A stretch of 64,000 nt of DNA, taken from an uncultured Clostridium sp. (lineage in GTDB: Bacteria > Bacillota > Clostridia > Lachnospirales > Lachnospiraceae). The notes beneath the pieces are model-generated. The model ran no database searches. It saw only the letters and a list, made by a program, of their open reading frames with translations, and was not told the DNA's origin. Position numbers and translations under genes: made by a program. Positions 33,745 to 42,158 of the stretch are shown one piece after another (positions within the stretch are counted from its first letter, which is position 1; each line of letters begins with the position of its first letter). The DNA lies in contig CAMMNN010000016.1 in the NCBI GenBank assembly GCA_946498245.1, positions 1-64,000 of the forward strand, read 5' to 3'.

Positions 33745-34671
33745 ATGGTCAAATACATTCTGAAACGAATTGGCGCCGGTATTCTTTCGTTGTTTGTGCT
33801 GGTGACAATTACATTTTTTCTGCTCCACGTCATTCCGGGAGGGCCTTTTAGTCCGGCGGAAAACCGGAATGTCCCCACCAAAATTCTGGAAAAAATTTCT
33901 GATCAATACGGTTTAAACGATCCGATTCCGGTACAGTATGTCCGGTATCTTAAAAATCTGGCCCATGGAGATCTGGGCACTTCCTTTAAAAAACAGGATA
34001 CAACGGTAAACGAATTGATTGCACAAGGGTTCCCGGTGTCCGCTAAGGTGGGTATCTGGGGGGTTTTGATTTCTTTGGCAGTGGGAGTCCCATTAGGAGT
34101 GATTGCCGCCGTAAAGAGAGGAAAACTGCCGGACGGAGCGGCCATGGTCTTTGCCACCATAGGCGTTTCGGTCCCGTCCTTTGTTATCTGCGTTCTGATG
34201 ATGTATCTGTTCTGTGAAAAGTGGAAGATATTCCCCTCTTATGGACTGACATCCTGGAAGCATTATGTGCTTCCCGTATTTTGTATGGCTTTTTCTCAGA
34301 TTGCATATATTACCCGTCTGATGCGCTCCTCTATGCTGGAAACCATGAGACAGGACTACATTCGGACGGAAAGAGCCAAAGGGGTTCCGGAATTTACAGT
34401 TATCAGCAAATATGCTATGAAAAACTCCCTGCTGCCGGTCATTACATACGTAGGCCCTATGGTGGCGGCTCTCCTTACGGGAACCTTTATTATCGAAAAA
34501 CTGTTTTCCATACCGGGTCTGGGCCGGTACTTCGTAACTGCCATCAATGATCGGGATTATTCGGTAACCTTGGGGCTTACGCTTTTTGTAGGGGGCCTGA
34601 TTATTATCGTAAACCTGATTGTAGACATTATGTATGCGGTTATTGATCCCAGAGTTAAGATTGACAAATAG
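33745..34671 (+). CDS. oppB: Peptide ABC transporter permease, OppB/DppB type
   Basis: A 308-aa inner-membrane permease with six segments. MVKYILKRIGAGILSLFVLVTITFFLLHVIPGGPF is the classic N-terminus, and the coupling loop EAA-like motif is MRQDYIRTERAKGVPE...AMKNSLLPVIT. It is first of oppB-oppC-oppD-oppF-oppA-ldcA. An AAGTGAGG site precedes the ATG. Confidence 0.92.
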   Translation: MVKYILKRIGAGILSLFVLVTITFFLLHVIPGGPFSPAENRNVPTKILEKISDQYGLNDPIPVQYVRYLKNLAHGDLGTSFKKQDTTVNELIAQGFPVSAKVGIWGVLISLAVGVPLGVIAAVKRGKLPDGAAMVFATIGVSVPSFVICVLMMYLFCEKWKIFPSYGLTSWKHYVLPVFCMAFSQIAYITRLMRSSMLETMRQDYIRTERAKGVPEFTVISKYAMKNSLLPVITYVGPMVAALLTGTFIIEKLFSIPGLGRYFVTAINDRDYSVTLGLTLFVGGLIIIVNLIVDIMYAVIDPRVKIDK

Positions 34672-34683
34672 GAGTGTTTTAAC

Positions 34684-35664
34684 ATGAAGAAAAAAGGAAT
34701 GGACCCGGTTTGGGAAGAAGAGGCGGTTCAGGGGGCCTACTCAATGACAGATGAGATTCCTGACCATCTGCTGGCGTCCCTGGAGGAGTCGGACCGGGAA
34801 ACGGAAGCCATAGAAAGGGAAAGCATTTCCTATTTAAAAATGTGCTGGAGAAGGCTTAAAAAAGACAAGCTGGCTATGTTCGGGCTGATAGTAATTGCCA
34901 TTATGACCGTCCTTGCCATCTTTGCCCCGATGCTTTCGCCTTATACTTACGATCAGACGGATTTCGCCCATGTGCTGGAGTGGCCCAGCAAGGCCCATTG
35001 GTTCGGCACTGACAAGCTGGGACGGGATATTTTCGTGCGTACTATGTACGGTGCGAGGATTTCACTGACCATTGGATTTACGGCGGCCTTTATCAATATG
35101 ATTATCGGCGTACTGTACGGAGGAATTGCCGGATACCTGGGCGGCCGTACTGATATGATTATGATGCGTATTGTAGACATTCTGTGCGGGATTCCCAGCC
35201 TGATTTACCTGATTCTGATTATGATGTTTTTGGGAAATACCATGCAGAGTATTTTAATTGCCATGTGCCTGACCTATTGGATTACCACCGCTAAGATGGT
35301 TAGAGGCCAGATCCTGACCCTGAGAGAACAGGATTTTGCCCTGGCAGGAAAGGTGTGCGGCCTGAGCAGATGGCAGATCTTGATTCACCACCTGATTCCA
35401 AACAGCATTGGAACCATTATTGTAACGGTAACATTTCTGATTCCCTCGGCGATCTTCCAGGAAGCCTTCCTGAGCTTTCTGGGAATCGGTATCTCCGTAC
35501 CCAAAGCCAGTTGGGGAACTCTGGCCAATGACGCCATAGAATATCTGTTTTCCTATCCTTATCAGATGTTCTTCCCGGCACTGGCAATCAGCATTACCAT
35601 ATTTGCCCTGAATTTTATCGGAGACGGCCTGAGAGATGCTCTGGATCCCAGGCTGAAGAAGTAA
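34684..35664 (+). CDS. oppC: Peptide ABC transporter permease, OppC/DppC type
   Basis: A 326-aa permease. The N-terminal about 55 cytosolic residues precede the first membrane segment. TDKLGRDIFVRTMYGARISLTIGF is the family signature, and the coupling loop is LREQDFALAGKVCGLSRWQILIHHLIPN. It partners OppB. Confidence 0.92.
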   Translation: MKKKGMDPVWEEEAVQGAYSMTDEIPDHLLASLEESDRETEAIERESISYLKMCWRRLKKDKLAMFGLIVIAIMTVLAIFAPMLSPYTYDQTDFAHVLEWPSKAHWFGTDKLGRDIFVRTMYGARISLTIGFTAAFINMIIGVLYGGIAGYLGGRTDMIMMRIVDILCGIPSLIYLILIMMFLGNTMQSILIAMCLTYWITTAKMVRGQILTLREQDFALAGKVCGLSRWQILIHHLIPNSIGTIIVTVTFLIPSAIFQEAFLSFLGIGISVPKASWGTLANDAIEYLFSYPYQMFFPALAISITIFALNFIGDGLRDALDPRLKK

Positions 35665-35704
35665 TTGGGTATCGGGCATAGCAAAACGAGTAGGAGAACC
35701 TGTG

Positions 35705-36715
35705 ATGAGTAGTACAGAAAATAAAGTATTGCTGGATGTAAAAAAACTTTACACCGGTTTTGCCACAGACGACGGGCTGGTAAAGGCGGTCCGGGGGATT
35801 TCCATTCACGTAAACCAGGGCGAAAGCCTGGGAATCGTAGGGGAATCCGGCTGCGGAAAATCAGTGAGTATGCTTTCTATTATGCATCTCCTTGCGGACA
35901 ACGCGATTTTGAAAGCAGACGCCGTAACCTTTGACGGAGAGGATCTGCTGAATAAATCCGTCAAGGAAATGCGTAAGTACCAGGGAAATGAGATCTCCAT
36001 GATATTCCAGGATCCCATGACCAGCTTAAATCCGCTGTTTACCATTGGGGAGCAGATCTGCAACCCCTTGATGCGACATAAAAAAATGAGTAAAAAGGCG
36101 GCCATGGAAAAAGCGGCCCAGGTATTGGATCAAGTAGGGATCCCGGATCCAAAGAAGCGTCTGAAACAGTATCCCCATGAGCTGTCCGGCGGTATGCGCC
36201 AAAGAGTCATGATCGCCATTGCCATTTGCTGCGATCCCAAGCTTTTGATCGCTGATGAGCCTACCACGGCTTTGGATGTGACGATTCAGGCCCAGATTTT
36301 GGAGCTGATGCAGAAAATGAAGGAAGAATACCGTATGTCCCTGATTCTGATTACCCACGATCTGGGGGTAATTGCCAGTATGTGTTCCAGGGTTGTTGTG
36401 ATGTACGGGGGACTTATTATGGAAGAAGGTTCCCTAAGAGACATTTTCTACAGAACAGGCCATCCTTACACTTTGGGACTGCTGGAATCCATTCCGAAAC
36501 ATGAGAAACAGCGGTTAGTTCCCATATACGGTACCCCGCCGGATTTGCTGAATCCGCCTAAAGGCTGTCCCTTTGCGGCCCGCTGCAAATTCGCCATGAA
36601 ATTGTGCCGGGAATGCCCGCCGGCTCTGACAGAAATCGGGGAGGGCCACAGAAGCGCCTGCTGGCTTCACAATCCCAGCGTGAAAGCAAAGAAAGGGGAG
36701 GTGAGGCTGTCATGA
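35705..36715 (+). CDS. oppD: Peptide ABC transporter ATPase, OppD type
   Basis: A 336-aa ATPase: Walker A GESGCGKS, signature LSGGMRQR, Walker B LLIADEPTTALD, and the C-terminal oligopeptide/dipeptide region with PxxGCPFAARC (a cysteine-rich tail that binds an iron-sulfur cluster in some homologs). The ATG at 35705 is 8 nt after AGGAG; a GTG at 35702 also fits. It overlaps oppF (ATGA). Confidence 0.93.
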   Translation: MSSTENKVLLDVKKLYTGFATDDGLVKAVRGISIHVNQGESLGIVGESGCGKSVSMLSIMHLLADNAILKADAVTFDGEDLLNKSVKEMRKYQGNEISMIFQDPMTSLNPLFTIGEQICNPLMRHKKMSKKAAMEKAAQVLDQVGIPDPKKRLKQYPHELSGGMRQRVMIAIAICCDPKLLIADEPTTALDVTIQAQILELMQKMKEEYRMSLILITHDLGVIASMCSRVVVMYGGLIMEEGSLRDIFYRTGHPYTLGLLESIPKHEKQRLVPIYGTPPDLLNPPKGCPFAARCKFAMKLCRECPPALTEIGEGHRSACWLHNPSVKAKKGEVRLS

Positions 36716-37698
36716 GTATCAGCAGCAACAAAGAGAACAGCCTGGAAATCCGCAATCTGAAAAAGTATTTCGAGATTAAAGCCGGGTTGTTTAAAAAGCC
36801 CAATATATTAAAAGCCGTAGACGACGTAAGCTTTACCATCGCCAAAGGGGAAACCATGGGACTGGTAGGGGAATCCGGCTGCGGAAAGACCACTATCGGC
36901 AGGACGGTATTAAAGCTTTATGAGCCGACAGCGGGAAATATCTTGTACTGCGGGGAAGATATTACAAATCTGGACGATAAACAGATGATTCCCTACCGGA
37001 AAAAGATCCAAATGATATTCCAGGATCCTTATACTTCTCTGGATCCCAGAATGAATGTGGCCCATATTATTGCGGAACCCATCCGCTTTATGAATCTTCT
37101 TACAGGAAAAGATGTGATGGACCGGGTAAGGGAGCTGGTGGAACTGGTTGGATTAAAGCCGGATCATTTAAACCGGTATCCCCATGAATTTTCCGGCGGC
37201 CAGAGACAGCGTATCGGTATTGCCAGGGCTTTGGCGGCGGAGCCGGAGTTTATTGTCTGTGACGAGCCGATCTCGGCCCTGGACGTATCTATTCAGGCCC
37301 AGATTATTAATATTTTAGAGGATCTGCAGAGTAAATTTAATTTTACCTACCTCTTTATCTCCCACGATCTGGCTATGGTGCGCCACATTTCCAACCAGGT
37401 GGGCGTTATGTATCTGGGAAATCTGGTGGAATATGCGGAAGTGGAAGAGCTGTACAGCCACATGATGCATCCTTATACCAAAGCCCTGATTTCCGCAGAG
37501 CCTGCGGCGGATCCGGATAAGGCGGAAAGCAGCCAGAGGATTGTACTTCAGGGAGACGTGCCGTCGCCCATTAATCCGGCTCCGGGATGTCCCTTCCGTT
37601 CCCGCTGTCAGTATGCAAAGGAGATTTGCGGCAAAGAGAAACCCTGTTTGAAAAAAATAAATGACAAGCATTACGTAGCCTGCCATTTGTTTCAATAA
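36712..37698 (+). CDS. oppF: Peptide ABC transporter ATPase, OppF type
   Basis: A 328-aa ATPase: Walker A GESGCGKTT, signature FSGGQRQR, Walker B FIVCDEPISALD, H-loop ISHDLAM, and the C-terminal PGCPFRSRCQYAKEIC oligo_HPY tail. The start at 36712 after GGGGAGGTG overlaps the oppD stop by 4 nt; the upstream open frame is inside oppD. Confidence 0.93.
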   Translation: MSISSNKENSLEIRNLKKYFEIKAGLFKKPNILKAVDDVSFTIAKGETMGLVGESGCGKTTIGRTVLKLYEPTAGNILYCGEDITNLDDKQMIPYRKKIQMIFQDPYTSLDPRMNVAHIIAEPIRFMNLLTGKDVMDRVRELVELVGLKPDHLNRYPHEFSGGQRQRIGIARALAAEPEFIVCDEPISALDVSIQAQIINILEDLQSKFNFTYLFISHDLAMVRHISNQVGVMYLGNLVEYAEVEELYSHMMHPYTKALISAEPAADPDKAESSQRIVLQGDVPSPINPAPGCPFRSRCQYAKEICGKEKPCLKKINDKHYVACHLFQ

Positions 37699-37744
37699 CC
37701 CATAAACGCCTTCGGGCAAAAAACGTAGTGAGGAGGAATGTATT

Positions 37745-39430
37745 ATGAAAAAGAGATGGCTTACCATGGCACTGGCTTCAGCCCTTACCATGGCTCTGCT
37801 GGCGGGATGCGGCGGTCAGCCCGCTACAGAAACCACAGCAGGTAGCGGAGAAACTGCTGCAGAGGGAGCGGAGGCTCCTGCAGACACAGAAACAGAGGGG
37901 AATATTATTAAGTATGTTATGACTGGGGAGCCGGAAACCCTGGATCCCAATATGAATAACTATGCAGCGTCCTCTAACGTGCTGTTAAACCTGTTTACCG
38001 GCCTGTACCAGTATACTGCAGACGGAACAGGCGTAGAACCGGGCTGTGCGGAAAGCTACACGGTTTCCGACGACGGACTGACCTATACCTTTAAGCTGAG
38101 AGAAGGCTTAAAATGGTCTGACGGCTCTCCGCTGACAGCAGCCGATTTTGAGTATTCCTGGAAGAGAACCCTGAAAGAAGACACAGCTTCCCCGGCAGCT
38201 TTTGAACTGTATGTAATTAAAAACGGCGAAGCTTACAACTATGGAGAATGTACGGAAGACGAAGTAGGCGTAAAGGCTCTGGACGATACGACCCTGGAAG
38301 TGGTTCTGGAGAACCCCACTGCGTATTTTGTTCATCTGACAGCAGCCTCCAACTTCTCTCCTGTTAAAAAGGACGTAGTAGAAGGAGCGGATGTATGGAC
38401 AAAGTCTGCGGATACTTATGTCTGCAACGGACCCTTCATGCTGGCGGAAATCAATCCTCAGGAAAGCTACATTCTGAGAAAGAACCCCAACTACGTATTT
38501 GCCGATCAGGTAGCATTAGACGGCGTTGATATGGTATTTATTGAGCAGGCGGAAGCAGCCCTGTCCGCATACAATGCAGGCGACGTAGACGCTATGAGCG
38601 GCGGATCTATTGAAACCCAGGCTATGACCCAGTATGACGGCAGCGAAGAGCTTCACAGCTACGACCTGATTGGTACCTCTTACTACGACTTTAACTGCGA
38701 GAAAGAGTATATGACCAAAGAGGTCAGAAACGCTCTGTCCATGGCCATTACCCGTGATACCATCAATCAGGTGGCAGTTCCCAGCAAACCCAAGTCCGCA
38801 TACGCCTTCGTTCCTTACGGCATTCCTTATGCAGACGACGCTGAGGATTTCCGTACAAAGATTGGCAACAACCTTTTGACTGAAGACGTGGAAGGCGCAA
38901 AGCAGCTTCTGGCTGATGCCGGCTATCCCAACGGAGAAGGCCTCCCCACTCTGCAGCTCATTATCACCAACACCAAAGAAAACAAAGACAAAGCACAGAT
39001 CCTTCAGTCCATGTGGAAAGAAAATCTGGGCGTCAATGTTGATATTGTAACCTACGAATCCAAAGTATACTGGGATGAACACGCCGCAGGAAACTTTGAT
39101 ATTGCCTTTGACGGCTGGACCGGAAGCTATCCGGATCCTAATACCAACCTGAGCATTTTCAGCAAGACCCGTATGGAAAAGGAATGCCGCTGGAGAAGCG
39201 ACGTAGCCCTTCAGTTTAACGATATGCTGGACGAGGCGGCGACTCTGGTAGACAACAACGCCCGTATGGAGCTTTTTGTGGAAATGGAAAAGATGCTTAT
39301 AGACGAAATGCCGGTAATGCCTGTTTACTACCGCAATACCATGGCCCTTGTAAAGCCCTACGTAGAGGGATTTACCTGCGATATTTCCGGCCATCCGCTG
39401 TTTAGAAACGTATCTTTGGTACAGGAATAA
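37745..39430 (+). CDS. oppA: Peptide-binding lipoprotein, OppA family (SBP_bac_5)
   Basis: A 561-aa receptor. The signal peptide ends in lipobox LAGC with lipidated Cys22, followed by a Thr/Ala/Glu-rich linker to about residue 55. Domain landmarks are YVMTGEPETLDPNMNNY, YKFKL-type AESYTVSDDGLTYTFKLREGLKWSDGSPLTAADF, and a late IAFDGWTGSYPDPNTNLSIF, all typical of OppA. With OppBCDF it imports short peptides. AGGAGG at the start. ldcA begins 2 nt after its stop. Confidence 0.93.
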   Translation: MKKRWLTMALASALTMALLAGCGGQPATETTAGSGETAAEGAEAPADTETEGNIIKYVMTGEPETLDPNMNNYAASSNVLLNLFTGLYQYTADGTGVEPGCAESYTVSDDGLTYTFKLREGLKWSDGSPLTAADFEYSWKRTLKEDTASPAAFELYVIKNGEAYNYGECTEDEVGVKALDDTTLEVVLENPTAYFVHLTAASNFSPVKKDVVEGADVWTKSADTYVCNGPFMLAEINPQESYILRKNPNYVFADQVALDGVDMVFIEQAEAALSAYNAGDVDAMSGGSIETQAMTQYDGSEELHSYDLIGTSYYDFNCEKEYMTKEVRNALSMAITRDTINQVAVPSKPKSAYAFVPYGIPYADDAEDFRTKIGNNLLTEDVEGAKQLLADAGYPNGEGLPTLQLIITNTKENKDKAQILQSMWKENLGVNVDIVTYESKVYWDEHAAGNFDIAFDGWTGSYPDPNTNLSIFSKTRMEKECRWRSDVALQFNDMLDEAATLVDNNARMELFVEMEKMLIDEMPVMPVYYRNTMALVKPYVEGFTCDISGHPLFRNVSLVQE

Positions 39431-39432
39431 AC

Positions 39433-40371
39433 ATGATATATCCAAGAACTTTAAAACCAGGGGGCTGCATTGGCATTGCAGCCCCCGCCTTTCCTATGGG
39501 GAAAGAGAGAACGGAGAAATGCGCCGCAAAGCTTCAGGAGCTTGGGTACAGGGTAAAGCTGGCTGACGGGCTGAAAGAGGGAAGAAATTTCCATGGCTAC
39601 CTGGCGGGAAGCGGAGAAGAACGTGCAGAGGATTTGAATGCCATGTTTGCGGATCCGGAGATCGACGGGATTATCTGTATCCGGGGCGGCTACGGAAGCG
39701 CCCAGACTATGAAATATTTGGACTACGGCTTAATCAGGGAAAATCCCAAAGTATTCGTGGGTTATTCCGACATTACCAATCTCCTTAACGCCTTCGCCCA
39801 GAGATGCGGATTTGTTACATACCACGGACCTATGGTCAGCTCCAATATTTTGGAACACTATGACAATTATACCCGCAAAAGCTTCCTGGAAACCATTGGA
39901 GACTGGGAGCGTCTGGAATTTGCAAACGACGCGGGGGAAGATGGGAAAATCCGGCCATTTGAAAGGATTTCCGGAGGAAAAGCCCAGGGAAGACTGATTG
40001 GCGGCAACGTAACGGTTATGGGCCGTATGATGGGAACCTTTTACCAGCCGGATTCCAGGGGCTGTATCCTTTTTCTGGAAGACGTAGACGAGCATATTGC
40101 CTCTCTGGATATGTACCTGACTCAGATGGAAAATGCCGGTTTTTTTGAGGAAGTATCGGGAATCCTTTTAGGAGATTTTACAGGCTGTATCGATAAATAT
40201 GAAGAGGAATATCAGGTAGAAGAATTTCTCCGGGATAAGTTCAGCCGGTTCCGGATCCCGGTTCTGTCCGGCCTTCAGGTGGGCCACTGTACGCCTACGG
40301 GAACCCTGCCCATAGGAGCATGGTGTGAGATGGACGCGGATCAAAGGACCATTGAATTTATAAAAAAATGA
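39433..40371 (+). CDS. LD-carboxypeptidase, S66 family (muramoyltetrapeptide carboxypeptidase type)
   Basis: A 312-aa serine peptidase. The nucleophile is Ser112 in GYSDITNLL, downstream of IRGGYGSAQTM. Charge-relay residues are expected from LFLEDVDEH (Glu) and GHCTPTGTLPIG (His). The family trims D-Ala from murein tetrapeptides or cleaves related amides (MccF-like immunity). Only 2 nt separate it from oppA, so peptides imported by Opp are its likely substrates, fitting cell-wall peptide recycling. No signal peptide: cytosolic. Confidence 0.88.
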   Translation: MIYPRTLKPGGCIGIAAPAFPMGKERTEKCAAKLQELGYRVKLADGLKEGRNFHGYLAGSGEERAEDLNAMFADPEIDGIICIRGGYGSAQTMKYLDYGLIRENPKVFVGYSDITNLLNAFAQRCGFVTYHGPMVSSNILEHYDNYTRKSFLETIGDWERLEFANDAGEDGKIRPFERISGGKAQGRLIGGNVTVMGRMMGTFYQPDSRGCILFLEDVDEHIASLDMYLTQMENAGFFEEVSGILLGDFTGCIDKYEEEYQVEEFLRDKFSRFRIPVLSGLQVGHCTPTGTLPIGAWCEMDADQRTIEFIKK

Positions 40372-40415
40372 ATTTGCAAAAAACCAATTGCAAAACCAAT
40401 TCCAAGAAAAGATTT

Positions 40416-40457
40416 GCCAGAAAAGAGGCAGCCGGAACATGAGAAAACCGGCTGCCT
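40416..40457 (-). terminator. Bidirectional terminator between ldcA-type gene and the TrxR-like gene
   Basis: AGGCAGCCGG (40426-40435) pairs perfectly with CCGGCTGCCT (40448-40457). On the reverse strand it is followed by CTTTTCT, serving the gene ending at 40477; on the forward strand the T-run is poor. Confidence 0.7.
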
Positions 40458-40476
40458 TAACGTTTGTCTGTAATTG

Positions 40477-41640
40477 TTATACGTCCAGTCTGCGGACTGC
40501 CTCTCCTTTTTCTACCACCAGGGCGGCGGCGGGAGTTTTTTCGTCCAGGGTAATTCCATAACGTTTGGCCCATGCCTGCTTCCGGGTTACGTCCACCTCC
40601 ATGACCCGATAGGGGGAGGAAAGATTGCTGATGGCATCAATGCTTCCGGCATATTCCGGACTCCAGAAGCCCAGAACCACAGGCTCAGGGCTGTCTAAAA
40701 CCTGCTCCTTAAAATAATCCAGATCTTCAATATAGCGTTCTGCGGCGGTAGCGGCTACGGCTCCGTCGGAAATAGCCGTAGAAACCTGACGCAGATACTT
40801 ATCCCGGACATCTCCGGCCGCGTAGATTCCAGGCACATTGGTTTCCATCCGTTCATTGACATGGAGCCAGCCCCGGGAATCCTTCTCCAGCTCTTCCGGC
40901 AGCCATTTCGTCTCGGGAATCATTCCCACGAAGAAAAATACACCGTCGCAGGGATAGTCGGTAATCTCTTCGGTTTTAATATTTTTAATTTTCACTCCCG
41001 TAACCTGCTCCTCACCGCAGACCTCCGTTAAGACACTGTTCCAGATAAAGTCCATTTTGGGATGTTTGAGAGCCTTTTGGGCCGATTCCTTATTGCAGTC
41101 CAGGATTCCCTCGTCATGAAGGACAATGACCGTAACCTGGCTGGCAAATTTCGTAATAAACATTCCCTCTTCAATGGCCTGATCGCCGCTTCCCACTACG
41201 ACCACATGCTGATCCTGGAAAAATTCCGCGTCGCAGGTGGCGCAGTAGGCGACGCCCTGGCCTGTCAGCTCCCGCTCACCGGGAATCCCCAGAATCCGGG
41301 CGGATGTGCCGGTAGCAAGAATTACTGCTTTGGCCCCATACTGATGGCGTCTGGTGTTTACCAGCTTGACATCTCCGGAAACATCCATGGATTTTACGGG
41401 TTCCCGCTTGATTTCCACTCCGAAGCTTTTGGCGTGTTCGGCCATTTTTTCCGTCAGATCAGGGCCTGACGAAGAGGGAATGCCAGGGTAATTGACGATT
41501 TCCCTGGTGGTGTAGGCCCGCCCGCCTACTGTGCTTTTTTCCAGAATCAGAGTACTCAGATGGGCCCGTCCGCCGTAAATCCCTGCAGCAAGGCCTGCCG
41601 GCCCGCCGCCGATAATAATTAAATCATACATTGCATCCAT
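40477..41640 (-). CDS. Thioredoxin-reductase-like flavoprotein with cysteine-less thioredoxin-like tail
   Basis: A 387-aa protein. FAD binding is GGGPAGLAAGIYGGRA (residues 11-26) and GIYAAGDVRD (271-280). The redox-active pair is C133-A-T-C136. The second dinucleotide fold GSGDQAIEEG is present, but the usual HRRxxxR after it, which holds the NADPH phosphate in TrxB, reads VLHDEGILD, so NADPH use is doubtful. Residues about 315-387 are an extra domain like a short thioredoxin (VVLGFWSPEYAGSIDAIS) in which the WCGPC site is W326-S-P-E-Y. Divergent from a thioredoxin-like gene and a sulfotransferase. AGGAGG precedes the ATG. Confidence 0.85.
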   Translation of the reverse strand: MDAMYDLIIIGGGPAGLAAGIYGGRAHLSTLILEKSTVGGRAYTTREIVNYPGIPSSSGPDLTEKMAEHAKSFGVEIKREPVKSMDVSGDVKLVNTRRHQYGAKAVILATGTSARILGIPGERELTGQGVAYCATCDAEFFQDQHVVVVGSGDQAIEEGMFITKFASQVTVIVLHDEGILDCNKESAQKALKHPKMDFIWNSVLTEVCGEEQVTGVKIKNIKTEEITDYPCDGVFFFVGMIPETKWLPEELEKDSRGWLHVNERMETNVPGIYAAGDVRDKYLRQVSTAISDGAVAATAAERYIEDLDYFKEQVLDSPEPVVLGFWSPEYAGSIDAISNLSSPYRVMEVDVTRKQAWAKRYGITLDEKTPAAALVVEKGEAVRRLDV

Positions 41641-41756
41641 AATTCATTCCTCCAGTGCTGCGTAGTCCTGGGGCAGCGCAGGTAAAAGCGCCCCCGCAGA
41701 AGAAAAGTATACTTGTATTTTAACACATTTTTTTGAAATTGCCATAACATAAGTTG

Positions 41757-41785
41757 TTGTTCCTGGTTTTTGGATGTGCTATAAT
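41757..41785 (+). promoter_or_regulatory. Promoter of the thioredoxin-sulfotransferase pair
   Basis: TTGTTC (41757-41762), 17-bp spacer, TATAAT (41780-41785). On the opposite strand a TAAAAT -10-like box near 41718 may serve the flavoprotein, but no good -35 is seen. Confidence 0.65.
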
Positions 41786-41825
41786 AGATGCAGGCTGAAA
41801 AAAACAGCAAAGGAGGAACTAAGCC

Positions 41826-42140
41826 GTGAAAAAACTGAACTCAGTAGCTTTTGAAGAATATGTAGAGAACGACGGCGAGACTTGTCTGGTTATTTTTTCC
41901 AGAAAAAGCTGTCACGTGTGCCAGGGAGTCCATGCAGTGCTGGAGGATCTGGAACCAGACTATAAAGGGAAAATGCCTTTTTATGAGGTGGATGTAGAAG
42001 AAGAGTCCTCTCTTTTTGAAAAAATGATGATGAAGGGCGTTCCGCAGGTTGTAATCTTTGACAATGGGGACCCGGTAGAGAAACTGGCGGGAAACCATGA
42101 CGAAGATGACTACATAGATGCAATTGAAAAGTACATTTAA
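41826..42140 (+). CDS. Thioredoxin-like protein with CHVC active site
   Basis: A 104-aa thioredoxin-fold protein. The active site is C30-H-V-C33 in FSRKSCHVCQGV, in place of WCGPC. The cis-proline is in KGVPQVVIF, and a GNHDEDDYIDAIEKYI helix ends the fold. Cytosolic, no signal peptide. It is cotranscribed with the sulfotransferase (18-nt gap) and divergent from the TrxR-like enzyme, which is its likely electron donor; the pairing is inference from context. Start ATG at 41826 after AAAGGAGG. Confidence 0.85.
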   Translation: MKKLNSVAFEEYVENDGETCLVIFSRKSCHVCQGVHAVLEDLEPDYKGKMPFYEVDVEEESSLFEKMMMKGVPQVVIFDNGDPVEKLAGNHDEDDYIDAIEKYI

Positions 42141-42158
42141 TAAAGGAGGCAAAAAGAA

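Noticed and set aside
38516-39445. Long reverse-strand open frame opposite oppA
   Set aside because: No start context and no family resemblance; oppA is unambiguous.
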